Positions 1 to 11,309 of a DNA stretch of 64,000 nucleotides are shown piece after piece. Origin of the DNA: Phlebotomus papatasi (Eukaryota > Arthropoda > Insecta > Diptera > Psychodidae); the NCBI RefSeq assembly GCF_024763615.1, contig NC_077222.1, forward strand, positions 25,234,001-25,298,000, in the 5' to 3' direction. Numbering within the stretch: the first letter of the stretch is position 1; every line of letters starts with the position of its first letter. A program made the translations under genes and the position numbers. The notes under the pieces are model-generated. The model worked only from the letters and a program-made list of their open reading frames with translations. It was not told the origin of the DNA and ran no database searches.

Positions 1-689
1 AACGTTCGAATTTCCAACGAGTTTTTAGGTAAGTTATCTCTGATTTACCTTCGAATGGGTAAAGGAAAAACCTCAACTGGAGAGAACTCTCAAATCGGGA
101 AGGTTATATATTGAACGAAAGGATTATCTCCAAACGTTTTTTCGTTTTTATACGCGCCCCCTACATCACCTCCAACATCATGTTTTTCCGGTTTTCCCCA
201 AAATTCGATCAAGAATTTATAATGATTTTCGAATATATTTTAGAGGTAGTCCAGATGAACATTTCATCCAAACATCCTTACGATCGGAAAATTCACCATC
301 TTGAATTACTGAAGATCAAAGGTCAAGAGGGTTCAATTTTTAAACAATTTGCTTAAATTTGGATTTTTTGGAAAGGCCTTGAAATTTCGAACTCCATTGC
401 ATCAGTCGTTATCGGTAATGAATCGGTTAAATACCGATAATTGAATTTTTTTCGTAATTTTTTTTTTTTACTTGACCTTAAGTTTGTTCCCAAGCTAGAA
501 ATTAAACAGTAAGACATATCGATATCCTATCTTCGCTGACCCCCCAACCCATAAGAATACATTATCTCTGACTGCTTGTTTTCTTTATTCCTTTCACAAT
601 TCCTTTTTACAAAATACTTATAGAAAGAAAACCCTCTTGTCAATCAGTGTATTTCCTACTATAATAGAGAGTAATACTCATGAGAACAG
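1..689. other. gene-free AT-rich DNA
   Basis: No coding signal recognised. The short open frame at 111-356 has no familiar motif, and its composition matches the surrounding AT-rich DNA. A small degenerate palindrome (ATCGGTAATG...) lies near 410-440. Nothing else stands out. Confidence 0.6.
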
Positions 690-697
690 ATTAAGAT

Positions 698-1166
698 TAA
701 GACCGTTTTTCGCTTCTATCAATTTTTTCCTTGCAACGAACGTTTCGGGAATACAATGTCTCTTCCATTAAGTCTACAAAACGCTTTGAACAATTTCTAT
801 CACATTTAAAAAAATAGGTACATTTTCAAAGCAATAATAATAATAACAATAAAACATTTATTAATGCCCCAAGCAAGCAATTTTACATTTAAGGGACTAT
901 ATACAACAATTTACAAAAAAAGAAAATAATCAGAATCAGAACAGACAAGAAAACTTGAATTGCCAATCTTATATAGAATCATTAAGGAAGAAATACGTAA
1001 TATATATCGTTATGTAAATTTCCTTTGAAAATGTCAAAATTCTTTTTAGAAAAGTGTAACCGAAATTGTTCAAAACATTTTGTAGACTTTACGAAGAGCA
1101 CCTCGTATTTCCGAAACGTTGTGACGAAAAATTTGATAGAAGTGAAGGAAGCGAAAAACGGTCTTA
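698..1166. mobile_element. TIR element with long inverted arms
   Basis: The left arm (about 700-830) and right arm (about 1025-1165) are diverged inverted copies about 130 bp long. Left starts AAGACCGTTTTTCGCTTC and right ends GCGAAAAACGGTCTT, and matching stretches such as GTCTACAAAA and GAACAATTTC follow inside. About 190 bp of AT-rich DNA lies between the arms. TTA lies beside both ends. No transposase is present, so this is a non-autonomous element of unassigned superfamily. The open frame at 1025-1234 is simply the right arm. Confidence 0.7.
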
Positions 1167-1298
1167 TGCCCTATACACACTTACGACTTAAGCCGAGAGA
1201 CGACATAGTGAAAAATGATAGAAATGTAGCTTAACCATTATTTCTAATATAATTACGCTAAGCCGTCTCTCGGCTAATCCTCAGGTCTGTCAAGGCCC
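1167..1298. mobile_element. MITE, TGCCCTA...TIR family, copy 1
   Basis: The left end TGCCCTATACACACTTACGA runs into a stem, AAGCCGAGAGACG. The right end holds the inverse, CGTCTCTCGG, and finishes ...GGCCC. A TTA precedes the left end and follows the right end, consistent with a 3 bp target duplication as made by PIF/Harbinger-type elements. A better preserved copy lies at 50766-51346, interrupted by another element. This copy abuts the preceding TIR element. Confidence 0.7.
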
Positions 1299-2397
1299 TT
1301 AATCTTAATCCGATCTCACCCGCTACTGCACTCAACCGTACATACTCGAAAGTAATGTAAGTTCCTTCAATTAATGAAAATGAATCATCAACTTCATCCT
1401 GTGAACTCAACAAACTTATTTGTTAAATGTACAAAATTCGCGGCTTTCTTTCTTAATAATTTTTAATATTTACTTGAGCAAAAGCCAAAAGGCTAGAGAC
1501 AAGAGAAACAATGTAATAAAATACCTCATTTTCACTGTTGATAACCAATTTATTTATCAGCGCTGTAAAATTTTTCTTCTAGAAAATTTCACAGTCTAAC
1601 GTAATAGAGTAAATACAATCCCCAAGCCATTTTCTCAAGTGCTGCACATTGGGAGTAGTTTAGCAAAAAGTGTCTTAAATTACCATGTCGACACGAGACA
1701 CTTCTGCTTAAGTGACGCGACGTGCTATATACCCAACTAAGAAATTTCATACATTTCCGCGTCTTGGCTATTTGCTGACAAAATTTGTCAGCAAATTGAA
1801 TTTGATGATTAAATTTAACAGTCATCGAGTTTTTCACAAGTGGCAAACAGACACTCCGGATGCTCACTATATTTATTTTTCCAGCCAGGGAAAAAAAAGA
1901 GCAATGTAAACATAAACATTGTTATGTGGGCGGAGGTAGAATTGTGAAATTGCAGAAGAGAATATCCGGTCAGATGATATTGAAATTTAATTCAGTTTTA
2001 ATGCGTAGACTTTTAATTAGATTTATAATGCTGCTGGGCTAAATCATCCAGTTGAGTTATTTGGCAAGTTGCGCGTGCTTGATGGAGATTTGCGAGGGAA
2101 GTGCAAACAAATGGATTCCCATGGGTCGTGGATGCCTTGCAAACAATACAATCGTTAATCTAATATACAGAGTCCATTCTTGAGCACACTCTCTGTCGGT
2201 CAGTAAACAGCAAAAACCACTAAACATCACAGAGAATTCAGTGAAATTTCATATGGTAACCACTTTCCAAGAGGGATTTTGTTCACATGCAGAGGATCCA
2301 GCAAAGGGAATGGTTTTTTTGTTGGCTCTAACTCTTTCAAGATGACAGATATTGTGATGTTGCTGCGGTTAGGTCAACGACTTCCAATTAACCTGGA
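1299..2397. other. gene-free DNA
   Basis: No recognised gene. Open frames on both strands at 1589-2042 overlap each other, are under 100 codons and show no family motif. A short inverted repeat (TTTGCTGACAAA/TTTGTCAGCAAA) sits near 1768-1797. Confidence 0.5.
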
Positions 2398-2746
2398 GGG
2401 GAATTCTGTAACGCTCGGGTAATGCCATATGACAAATTGGGTTCGAATCTTAGGAGAGCTATTTCGAAAATGCGATTCAGTAACCGTGATATTGCCGTTT
2501 TAGCTCACGTGGTATAGTCAGAAGTCACAAATTTGAGATTTATGGCAATTCAAATAACAATGAATTTTATTAAACAAATCAACCAAGACGTACTGTATTT
2601 TCATAAAATCATCAATTAAAGGGATTTCATTAAATATTCAATGAATTGCATTTTCGAACTCATATAATATGACAATAAAAGCTCGAATTGCATTGTCAGG
2701 TTTCGAACTTATGCGTGACAATGCCATGAAAATTACAGAATTTCCC
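2398..2746. mobile_element. MITE with GGGGAATTCTGTAA ends
   Basis: The left end GGGGAATTCTGTAACG is matched by an inverted right end, TTACAGAATTTCCC. Further inward both sides carry related GCCATATGACAA / TGACAATGCCATG segments and TTCGAAC motifs. Length is about 350 bp with no coding capacity. No clear target duplication was seen. Confidence 0.6.
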
Positions 2747-2905
2747 TGATGGTGTTACGAAATTTTTGTTTTAAAAACATCCCTTTATGATTTTGAAAAC
2801 AATTAGCCCTAGGATCCACTACCAAAATTTGTCCGGTCGGCCGGAAACTATAATACTCTTCAATTCCAGTTCCGAAAAATACCCGAAAGGTTGAAGCGCA
2901 GTTAA

Positions 2906-3043
2906 TCCTTTAAGGACGGGTGAAACACCGGTGCCCCAAAAACAAAAACATTTATTTCTAACTATTTAGAGGACAAAATAGCCTAAAATATTGTACACGT
3001 TTTTAGGACACCGGTGACCCATTCGTCCTTAAGAAGATAAGGG
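2906..3043. mobile_element. small piggyBac-like MITE
   Basis: A TTAA (2902-2905) precedes TCCTTTAAGGACGGG. The right side carries the inverse, CGTCCTTAAG, and ends near AAGGG followed by TTAT. Internal inverted segments CACCGGTG occur on both sides. The CCCTTT-type terminus at a TTAA site is typical of piggyBac-derived MITEs. It shares the sequence AAGGACG...ACACCGGTG with the larger copy at 10796-11305. Confidence 0.65.
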
Positions 3044-3365
3044 TTATGTCCCTAATCTTTCCTACGTCAGTGATTTCTGTTACTGTATAGTTCACTCGCT
3101 AAAAACCGTAAAAGTTGTCTCTGGTACTTAGTCAATAAACTTCTTTTAACAGTTTGGCGGTTATCTTGCAATTTTACAAATTTAATTGGTTTTTTTTCAA
3201 TTTTTTAATATCTGGTCAATAGGACATGGTGGGGTCTATCCAATTTCAGATATGAACGACCATATCTAGAGGAATTTTTCTTAAAATCTCTTATAAAAGA
3301 TTGTGCTGAGGTCCTTAGGTCCCTTTTGTAGATTAACGAAGCAGAATTTGAAATGTCAAACTCTA

Positions 3366-3539
3366 GGGGAAGTGTGCCAAATTTCGGCCAGCTTCTAATT
3401 TCGGCCACTTTGAGTGTAATTTCGGCCATGCAAAAAATGAAAAAATTACAATATTCAAAGGCTGCCGCATTCAAAGACAGACCAATTTCCCCTAAGTCTA
3501 TTCGAAGGCATGAACGTTCGAAAGAAGAGTGCTTTCCCC
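3366..3539. mobile_element. TA-flanked MITE (GGGGAAGTG end)
   Basis: TA then GGGGAAGTGTGCCAAATTTC at the left, and a decayed inverse (GAGTGCTTTCCCC then TA) at the right. The motif TTTCGGCCA repeats three times inside the left half. The left end resembles the ends of the elements at 50783-51207 and 48965-49357. Boundaries on the right are less certain. Confidence 0.5.
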
Positions 3540-4015
3540 TAACTCAAAAACGTAATTCTAATATTTTTTTCAAATTTACTTTCAATTTTTAACCTTTTAT
3601 GTCTCAGAATTGGATTATGGTAAATTGTCACTGTTTTTTACGTTTTAACTTCGTTGTAAATTTGAGATCTTAGAGAGCATTAAGCAACCCAGTCATTCTG
3701 TAAAACCAGTTCTAAACCTTTTTGACTTTTACCATTCAATTTAATAACCTTATAAAAGCTACAAAATTGTGTATGAAAGCGTCCTAGAATAGTGTATTAC
3801 TTGAACATCGTTATAGCCGTCATTCCGATATAACCATTAAAAAAAATATTACTGAAAAAGTGGGCATTTATCCGGTAAGATATTGTTTTGGATTTGGCCG
3901 AATACGAAGGCAAAGGGTTTAGCTTCGAAACACTTTATTTACTTCACAAGACAAGAGAAGTTTGGAGAATCTTGTGCAACTAAATAATGAATTGAAGAGG
4001 GTTTATTACTTCAGG
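3540..4015. other. gene-free AT-rich DNA
   Basis: Nothing recognisable beyond short AT-rich homopolymer tracts. No coding frame of note on either strand. Confidence 0.5.
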
Positions 4016-4294
4016 CAAGGGCCTCTCGACATTTCATTTTTCCATACGTTTTTGCATAGAGGCACTGAAGACTAATGGCAAGTTTTTTCCTAACGAGAAT
4101 TGACTTATCAGTTTGATATATTTCGAAATCGTGCATTAAAAGTTATCTAAAAATACATATTTAATAATGCTCGCCGAAATAATACAAGAACTACGAACAA
4201 ATTTGTTTAGTCGCGATGCAATATCTGCAAAACTTTTACAAGGAAAAGTAAAAAAAAAATATATTCACTTTTTATTAGGCTTGATGGACCCCTG
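4016..4294. mobile_element. hAT-like MITE, copy 1
   Basis: A 279 bp element. It starts CAAGGGCCTCTCGACATTTC and ends GATGGACCCCTG, so the ends form a CAGGGG/CCCCTG-type TIR. A 7 bp direct repeat CTTCAGG flanks it (4009-4015 and 4295-4301), close to the 8 bp duplication usual for hAT elements. Homologous copies lie at 14017-14294 and 54891-55181. There is no transposase. Confidence 0.8.
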
Positions 4295-4614
4295 CTTCAG
4301 GTCTTAAAAGTTTTTTTAAATGCATTCAGTTTAAAATGAATTTGTTAAAAAAAGGAAGTAAATAATAATTGAAATAAATAAAGAAATAACAATTTAAAAC
4401 TCGAAATGAGGACGACAACGATCGATATATAACCAAAAATGTCTTAAACTCTCTTTATTTAAAAACCGTTTTTTGAACTGTAAAGCTTCCATTATATTCT
4501 TAAATTATTTCTTTTTTTATAATGTGCTAATTTTCTCTTTCTTTTAATAAATTGGAAACATGCTTTTGACGGTACAAGGATGTCTCTATACGTTCTAAAA
4601 ATCTATAAAGTATT
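4295..4614. other. gene-free AT-rich DNA
   Basis: AT-rich spacer with oligo-A and oligo-T runs. No gene or repeat recognised. Confidence 0.5.
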
Positions 4615-6397
4615 AGGTGAGATTCTTAACAATCTCACCTACTATAATCCTAACAAAATTTCATGTCGTCCGATCGCGCTCAAACTTGGCCAAAATGTGT
4701 TTCGCCACTTCCTGATCACGAATATATGGGGGGCTAAGTTACGTTCCCGGCCGTCCGGCCGCTCTTTGGAGCTTAATAGCTCCTAAACTAAAAAAGATAT
4801 CGACTTGCGGTTTTCGGCAAAGGTTAAATATCGTATGAAAATTGCAACTTGGTGCATTGACCCCCCACCCCCCACCCCTCCTTCCGCCATTTTGAAGACC
4901 ACCCTTTTTTTGTTTTCTCAATAGCTCCGCCCCTATGGCATCGACCGGGCTCAAATTTTAGTATGTTATAGCTGGGCCTTAGAGCTTTCCATCAGTACCA
5001 AACTTAAGGTCCCCCGACCCCCCTGACCCGAGCTATAAGGGTCCAAAAAAATTTTTTTAAAATGGCCATAACTCCGGTTCTAATTGTCAGAATTTAAAAA
5101 ATGAGGGCTTTTTGGAAAGCTCTCGTGAAATGCCACTTCCCCTTCTAACATCGCAAGTTCATAAAACCACCGCTAGGGGCGCTTTTTTTAAAAAGAAAAT
5201 TTTTAAATCTTAAAAGTTAAATAACTCAAAAATTCCTTATGCAATCGGGCTGAAATTTTAGTATGTTGTAGCCGTTGATTATACCTATCAAACAAAAAAA
5301 ACCTTAAGTCGATCCATAACCCCTGACCCGAGCTATAAGGGGTCAAAGTTCGAACATTGACCGGCCTCTATCTCCGGTTCTAATTAATATAGCGAGCTAA
5401 ATTTTACCTTTTTGGTTTCGTCTCGATGAGCACTTTCAGATGGAAGTTCAAAAAGTCACCACAGGTGGCGCTGTGATAGCGTCAAAATTCATCGAAATTC
5501 AAAGTCACTTTTCTCAAAAACGGCATTGTGCAAGTTAATGAAATTTTAGTATGTTGTAGTCCAGTCTAGGACGTTTCCAAAATGGTGCGTATGTGCGCTG
5601 TGGTTTCAATAGAACCGGAGATATGAGGGGTCAAAGTTCACGAAATTCAAAAAATCATATCTCCGGTTCTATGTGGCCGATTTTGATGAATGAGGGCTTA
5701 AACGAAAGATCTCACCAAATGCTACAACTTTCTAGAATGTTTGAACTTCGTGGGACCAACACCAGGGGCGCCACAGTCGAAAAACCAATTTCAATATCAC
5801 ATAACCTCAATTATCTCGACTGACGCTAAACCGATTTTGATGATTACTTCGACACAATTGTAGAACACATTTGTCTCTACATTTCGTCCATACATCATTT
5901 TCCGCTCAGACTACGCTATCACTCAGATTTTGCCGTTTAAGTGTGAAAAAAATTATTTTTCCCATAAAAACGCTTTGAAATCACTCAGATGCCAATTTGA
6001 CTGCCTCTACTCCACCGAGACACTTAAAATAGGGGTTTAAATGGAAAGTCCCGCAAAATACAACAATTCTTTGATTTAGTTGAAGTTCAATAAATGAACA
6101 CTTGGGGCACTCTGGATGAAAAAACGAGTTAAGAAACAAAAAACCTCGCTTATCTTGGCTTCTGAGTAATCGATGAGATCATGTTCTATGGGAAAATTAT
6201 AGAGAACATTCTGGTCTACATTTCACCCATATAACACTTTTCTGTCAGTTCATCCAAATCCTTGACATTTTGGTTCAAATACAAAACTTGTATAATTTCA
6301 CGAATTTGATTCAAGATAACTGAATGGCGTCTCCCAACTTCAGCTCTAAATCGAATTTGCATGCACTCCGAGTTAGCTCACGTTAAGAATCTCACCT
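4615..6397. mobile_element. 1.8 kb TIR element with internal ~300 bp repeats
   Basis: The left end AGGTGAGATTCTTAAC (4615-4630) is mirrored exactly at 6382-6397. The left end also folds on itself (GGTGAGATT...AATCTCACC). Between about 4910 and 5830 three decayed direct copies of a ~300 bp unit can be followed. TTTTAGTATGTT recurs near 4957, 5257 and 5545. CCGAGCTATAAGGG recurs near 5028 and 5328. CTCCGGTTCT recurs near 5073, 5370 and 5660. GGGGCGC or GGCGCTG blocks recur near 5175, 5467 and 5764. No protein was recognised, and the short frames at 4580-4954 and 5593-5823 are not convincing. Non-autonomous, superfamily unknown. Confidence 0.65.
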
Positions 6398-6446
6398 ACA
6401 TAAGCCGGTTAGGATTATCTGTCCCTTTTTCGAAATATACGTAACT

Positions 6447-6674
6447 CGATCCCTCAGAATATAAACCGAACAACTCGCGAATGGCCAACTTTTCAGGAGA
6501 GCGATTTAAAGCTGAGATTTTACATGCTGATCATAGAATTTTTAAGATTTGAAACCCATATAACTTTGGAAATAATTAACTTTTCGGTATAATATTCACC
6601 GGAAAGGTAAAGGGTGTCAAGGAGTACCCAAAAAGTAAAAAATCGAGTTGTTCGGATTATATTCTGAGTGATCG
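6447..6674. mobile_element. MITE with CGATCCCTCAGAATATAA ends
   Basis: A 228 bp element. The left end CGATCCCTCAGAATATAA is mirrored by TTATATTCTGAGTGATCG on the right, and CCGAACAACTCG / CGAGTTGTTCGG also pair. A 4 bp direct repeat AACT flanks it (6443-6446 and 6675-6678). A second copy is split between 13135-13214 and 15187-15308. Confidence 0.75.
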
Positions 6675-8225
6675 AACTGTTACATTCATTGTTCATTCAT
6701 ATCGGTCCGAAAATCAGCAATCCTATGAAAAGAATCACAAATCCCATAAACCAAGCCAAGCTTACTGCTACCTTTGAAGCATTTCTACCAGCAGGTGAAT
6801 GGATTTGAATGTGAAGTTTCTTTGGTTGCTCATTGGAAATTCAATTTTGATTGAGCTTCAGACAGCATGATTTTCTGCCCTGTTCACTTCCAAAAGAATG
6901 AATCACGATGTCTGAAGCAGAGATTTTCGCTGTTTTTTGCCCTCTATTTTGCAAAAATCTCCTCTCTCTCTCTCTCACTTGAAATTTATTTGATCTTGTG
7001 TGCTTAATTATTGAGATATTGATGCAATAAATTTTGCTATGGGAAAACTTGAGAAAAAGTCGTCTTGCAAGAATATTATAGTGGTAATTTTTCATTGCAA
7101 AAAGCACATTATAAAAGCCAATGGAAAAAAAATTTCTATCGCAAAATCTCACTTATGATCAACCTTTTCACCTTTTCTGCGAGAAAGTGAAACATTGTGT
7201 GCCAATGGATTTCTTCATTATGTGGCAAGATGGTGATTGGAAGTGACTTTTTTTGTAGGGGACTTGCGGTGTTGTTTATGCGAAGAGTAACTATTTGCTA
7301 TTAGTTTTGCATTATACATGGTATCATAGGCTTTCATTTGCCTAAGTGATTTCTTTTTTTTTTGGCTGGGGTTTTGTAAGCTTTTTACAAAGTACATTGG
7401 AAATTATTTGTGAGGCACAAGTGTTTAAAGTCTTAACTGTTTTTTTTTCCTCAGTTTAATAGTAAAAAGATGTGGAATTATTATGAGTGTTAGAAAAACA
7501 TTAAGTGATTGCAAATAGTCCTAACTTAGGTGATTGCTGAACTACATTGATGTTTTGTACAAAGAAGAAAGGAAACTTGATGTTTTACTACTTTTGTGAA
7601 CTTGGAAAGTTCGTGTGGCTGCCGCTAATGGAGCCTAAGGGCGTACACTTAAAATTTGTGATTGTCGTATAAAAGTTCAAAACAAAATGTTTTTAACACG
7701 TATTTTGCTCAATTTTGAGTAACTCTATTTCAAATTCAAAATTAAAAAATATTAAAACACTTATAATTTGGTAATTTTTTAAATAAAATTCTCTCAAAAA
7801 TCAAGTCAAAAATCTCAATTTCTGAATAATAATTATAACTACCTCCCAGAATTTTTTTCATAAAAGGTCTCCAAAAATGAGGTTCGTAACAGCTGAATTT
7901 TAAAATTTAAAAATTTTTAAATGAAAACTGCAGGATATACAGACTTAAGGGGTTATATCCACCTGACATTTTTTTGTTAGTCATTTTTTGCGCCTTGATA
8001 ATGTAACTGCATGTTAAACACAATTTAGGATATGATATATTCTTGAAAATAATTTTTAAGCGCCCAAATTCCGACGAATATTCGAAGCATTTTAACTCTT
8101 TCCGGACCACAACATATCCAGCGAACGAATTTCAGTAAAACTCACTTTATTGTAAGTCTTAGTGGTCAAATATGATACTTTTGTAGAGAAAGAATTTTTT
8201 CCGCCTCTGGGAAATTGGAAAACTC
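6675..8225. other. gene-free DNA with a CT microsatellite
   Basis: A short (CT)n tract lies at about 6961-6980. Open frames at 6841-7152 and 7907-8110 on the minus strand show no motif and are probably chance. AT-rich throughout. Confidence 0.5.
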
Positions 8226-8645
8226 ATGGGTACTCTCGTCCCCAAAACAACGAAAAGGAGACAAACTTCAATTTTCCAAAAGTCAATAATATTAATTTTG
8301 TGAATTATTTTTGCATGTCAAATGACTCCTTTACAAGGTTGATTACAAAAACAAGAATTATTGACCAGTATCTTCTGAGATGTCCAGGAAGTGGTCAAGA
8401 AGACACTAAGTTCCTGCTTGCCAACAGATTCCTCAAAATATTTCATACAATAACACTTTAAAACACATTTCTCTCAACACGATGTTATTGTAGACACATT
8501 AAGCTTTCTCAAAAGCATAAAAGACACTTCCTGGACAATCAGAATTCACCAAAATCAGGAAAAACAGGAAAAACTTTCCCGAAAGCAATCTCCCGCACTG
8601 CCAAATGTCAAAATTATCGGCCATATTGGCAAAAAAGTCGCTCCT

Positions 8646-9174
8646 CCCCATTGCAAAAGAAAACGGAATAGGAATAACAAGCGAAAAATTCCTTGGAATT
8701 TTCCACTATTTTTCCTTAAAAAATTCCATAGGAATTTTCTATAATAGGTTCCAAGGAAAATTTATTGGATTTATGCTGGATTTTTTCTATAGAATACATC
8801 CATGGAAATGCTCATGGAATTTATGTGGATTTTTCCACCAAAATAAAATGGAGAAAAAATAAAGCTGTCACATGCACCTCATGATTTTACTTCCGAATTT
8901 TATAGAAACGGCAAAGATTACGAGGATTATAATATGTTTTTATAAACCAGCAATAACGAATTGACACTTTGAGCAATAAAAAAATATTTTATTAAAAAAA
9001 AATTTTTTCCTAAAATATATATTAATTAACATAAAAACAGCATTATTTTAGGTTGGCGACCTATTTAATGTAATCACTTCATTATTATCTACACGAAACG
9101 CAGCATCGCATAATTAATTATATTATAATTGCCACATGAATCACTAGAAATGTTTACGGAAGGTTTGGAAACAA
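8646..9174. repeat. module A, first copy (529 bp)
   Basis: Begins CCCCATTGCAAAAGAAAACG. The next copy begins 529 bp later and is nearly identical, differing by a few substitutions and by the length of A runs. Confidence 0.9.
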
Positions 9175-9703
9175 CCCCATTGCAAAAGAAAGCGGAATAG
9201 GAATAACAAGCGAAAAATTCCTTGGAATTTTCCACTATTTTTCCTTAAAAAATTCCATAGGAATTTTCCATAATAGGTTCCAAGGAAAATTTAATGGATT
9301 TATGCTGGATTTTTTCTATAGAATACATCCATGGAAATGCTCGTGGAATTTATGTGGATTTTTCCACCAAAATAAAATGGAGAAAAAATGAAGCTGTCAC
9401 ATGCACCTCATGATTTTACTTCCGAATTTTATAGAAACGGCAAAGATTACGAGGATTATATTATGTTTTTATAAACCAGCAATAACGAATTGACACTTTG
9501 AGCAGTAAAAAAATATTTTATTAAAAAAAAAAATTTTCCTAAAATATATCTTAATTAACATAAAAACAGCATTATTTTAGGTTGGCGACCTATTTAATGT
9601 AATCACTTCATTATTATCTACACGAAACGCAGCATCGCATAATTAATTATATTATAATTGCCACATGAATCACTAGAAATGTTTGCGGAAGGTTTGGAAA
9701 CAA
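9175..9703. repeat. module A, second copy (529 bp)
   Basis: Direct tandem copy of 8646-9174. The junction reads ...GGAAACAA then CCCCATTGC. The duplication looks recent, because divergence is low in AT-rich non-coding DNA. Confidence 0.9.
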
Positions 9704-9724
9704 ATTCTAAAATGTCGCAGCACC

Positions 9725-10060
9725 ATTTTATTTGTTTGACATTTCAGAAAACTAGTGGAAAAATCCATATAAAACACTATGGAAAGATAGTGGAAATTTC
9801 CATATGTTTTTTCCAGCTTATCCCGCGGACGTTTCACGTGTGAGTTTCCATATAAATCTTCCGCGGAATACCGCGGAATTTAACGCTGGAATTCCAGCAT
9901 ATCGTACTAGTAAATTCCATGGAGCACTATGATTTCCATGGAATTTCCGGCTTTAAATTCCATAGGAAAACTTAGTGGAATTTTAGCGTCAAATTCCAGC
10001 GAATTTAGCCATTTGGACGCAAGTTTTCCATTGGAATTTTTGCGGAATTTTGCTATGGGG
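9725..10060. repeat. module B, first copy (336 bp)
   Basis: Begins ATTTTATTTGTTTGACATTT and ends TTTTGCTATGGGG. It is separated from the A pair by a 21 bp linker (9704-9724). Confidence 0.9.
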
Positions 10061-10396
10061 ATTTTATTTGTTTGACATTTCAGAAAACTAGTGGAAAAAT
10101 CCATATAAAACACTATGGAAAGATAGTGGAAATTTCCATATGTTTTTTCCAGCTTATCCCGCGGACGTTTCACGTGTGAGTTTCCATATAAATCTTCCGC
10201 GGAATACGGTGGAATCTAACGCTGGAATTCCAGCATGTCGTACTAGTAAATTCCATGGAGCACTATGATTTCCATGGAATTTCCGGCTTTAAATTCCATA
10301 GGAAAACTTAGTGGAATTTTAGCGTCAAATTCCAGCGAATTTAGCCATTTGGACGCAAGTTTTCCATTGGAATTTTTGCGGAATTTTGCTATGGGG
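10061..10396. repeat. module B, second copy (336 bp)
   Basis: Direct tandem copy of 9725-10060 with only a few differences, for example CCGCGGAATTT versus GGTGGAATCT. Confidence 0.9.
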
Positions 10397-10795
10397 CTGC
10401 TTGGAATTTTCTTACAAGGTTGGTGTCAAAAAGCAAATGGCGGGCATTGGCGGGATAACCTTACATTTGACCTCTTGATTTTTGTGGACGAGAGTACCCA
10501 TAAAGTTTGAACAAATTTTTTGAGAATTTAAGAAAAAGATCTTTTTCGAATTTATGTAATCTGTAATTGCATGCGATTTTCTGCAAGGAAGTAGAAAATC
10601 GAAAATTCACGATTTTTGACCAAGAATATTTTAGCTCAGGAGTTAATTGGGATCCTGCAAAAAATATCCTAGATTTGGACATCCTTATAGTTTGTGATCA
10701 TCCACAAGAATCGGAATTTTATCGATTCTAAATAGTCTAAAAAAAATTATTTTTTCCATGGGTACTCAGAGTCCCAAAGGAGACGAAAGAGTTAA

Positions 10796-11305
10796 CCCTT
10801 TAAGGACGATTGGAACACCGGTGTCCCATAAAGAAAATATTTTTTCCTGACTATCTAAAGTTATTTTTTCTTATGTCTGTACATAATTGTAAAGTAGAAA
10901 GTTGAAGGAATCTAGAATATTTTTTGCAAGTCTCTAGCTATTTGCTATGTAATAAATATTGAAGCTCAAAAATGGCGAATTTTTAAAATCTCAAATTCAT
11001 AATTGATTTTATATTTTTTATACTTCCAATTTTTTTAAGCACACCCTTTTGGCAATAAAAACTACAATACTTATACGTAATATTTTTCCTTAAAGAGAAA
11101 AATATTATTCATTGGTATTGTCAGAAAAATTACTTAAATTTTTGGGCTATTTTTGTCCCTATCGTTCATAGAAGCACAAAATACATCGAATCAGACTCTG
11201 TTGGACTTTCCAAGGTTAGATGTAAGACTAATCATTGATTATGTTTCCCAGTTTAATATTTATTGTCGATTTTCAGTCCGTAAAATGTTTCTCGTCGTTA
11301 AAGGG
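10796..11305. mobile_element. piggyBac-like MITE, 510 bp
   Basis: Flanked by TTAA on both sides (10792-10795 and 11306-11309). The left end CCCTTTAAGGACGA is mirrored by TCGTCGTTAAAGGG on the right. A TTAA target and CCCTTT ends are the hallmark of piggyBac-family elements. The interior is AT-rich and non-coding. Related to the small element at 2906-3043 through AAGGACG and ACACCGGTG. Confidence 0.8.
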
Positions 11306-11309
11306 TTAA

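Larger units (their letters stand above)
8226..10502. mobile_element. 2.3 kb fold-back element, A-A-B-B build
   Basis: An exact outer inverted pair, GGGTACTCTCGTCC (near 8228) and GGACGAGAGTACCC (near 10486), bounds the region. Inside it, module A starts CCCCATTGCAAAA and module B ends TTTTGCTATGGGG, so A and B together look like one palindromic element. A is tandemly doubled (529 bp each) and B is tandemly doubled (336 bp each), joined by 21 bp. The modules are crowded with short near-palindromes of the TTCCNNGGAA type. No transposase is present, and the frames at 8605-8862, 9658-9843 and 9907-10510 follow the repeats. Confidence 0.65.
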
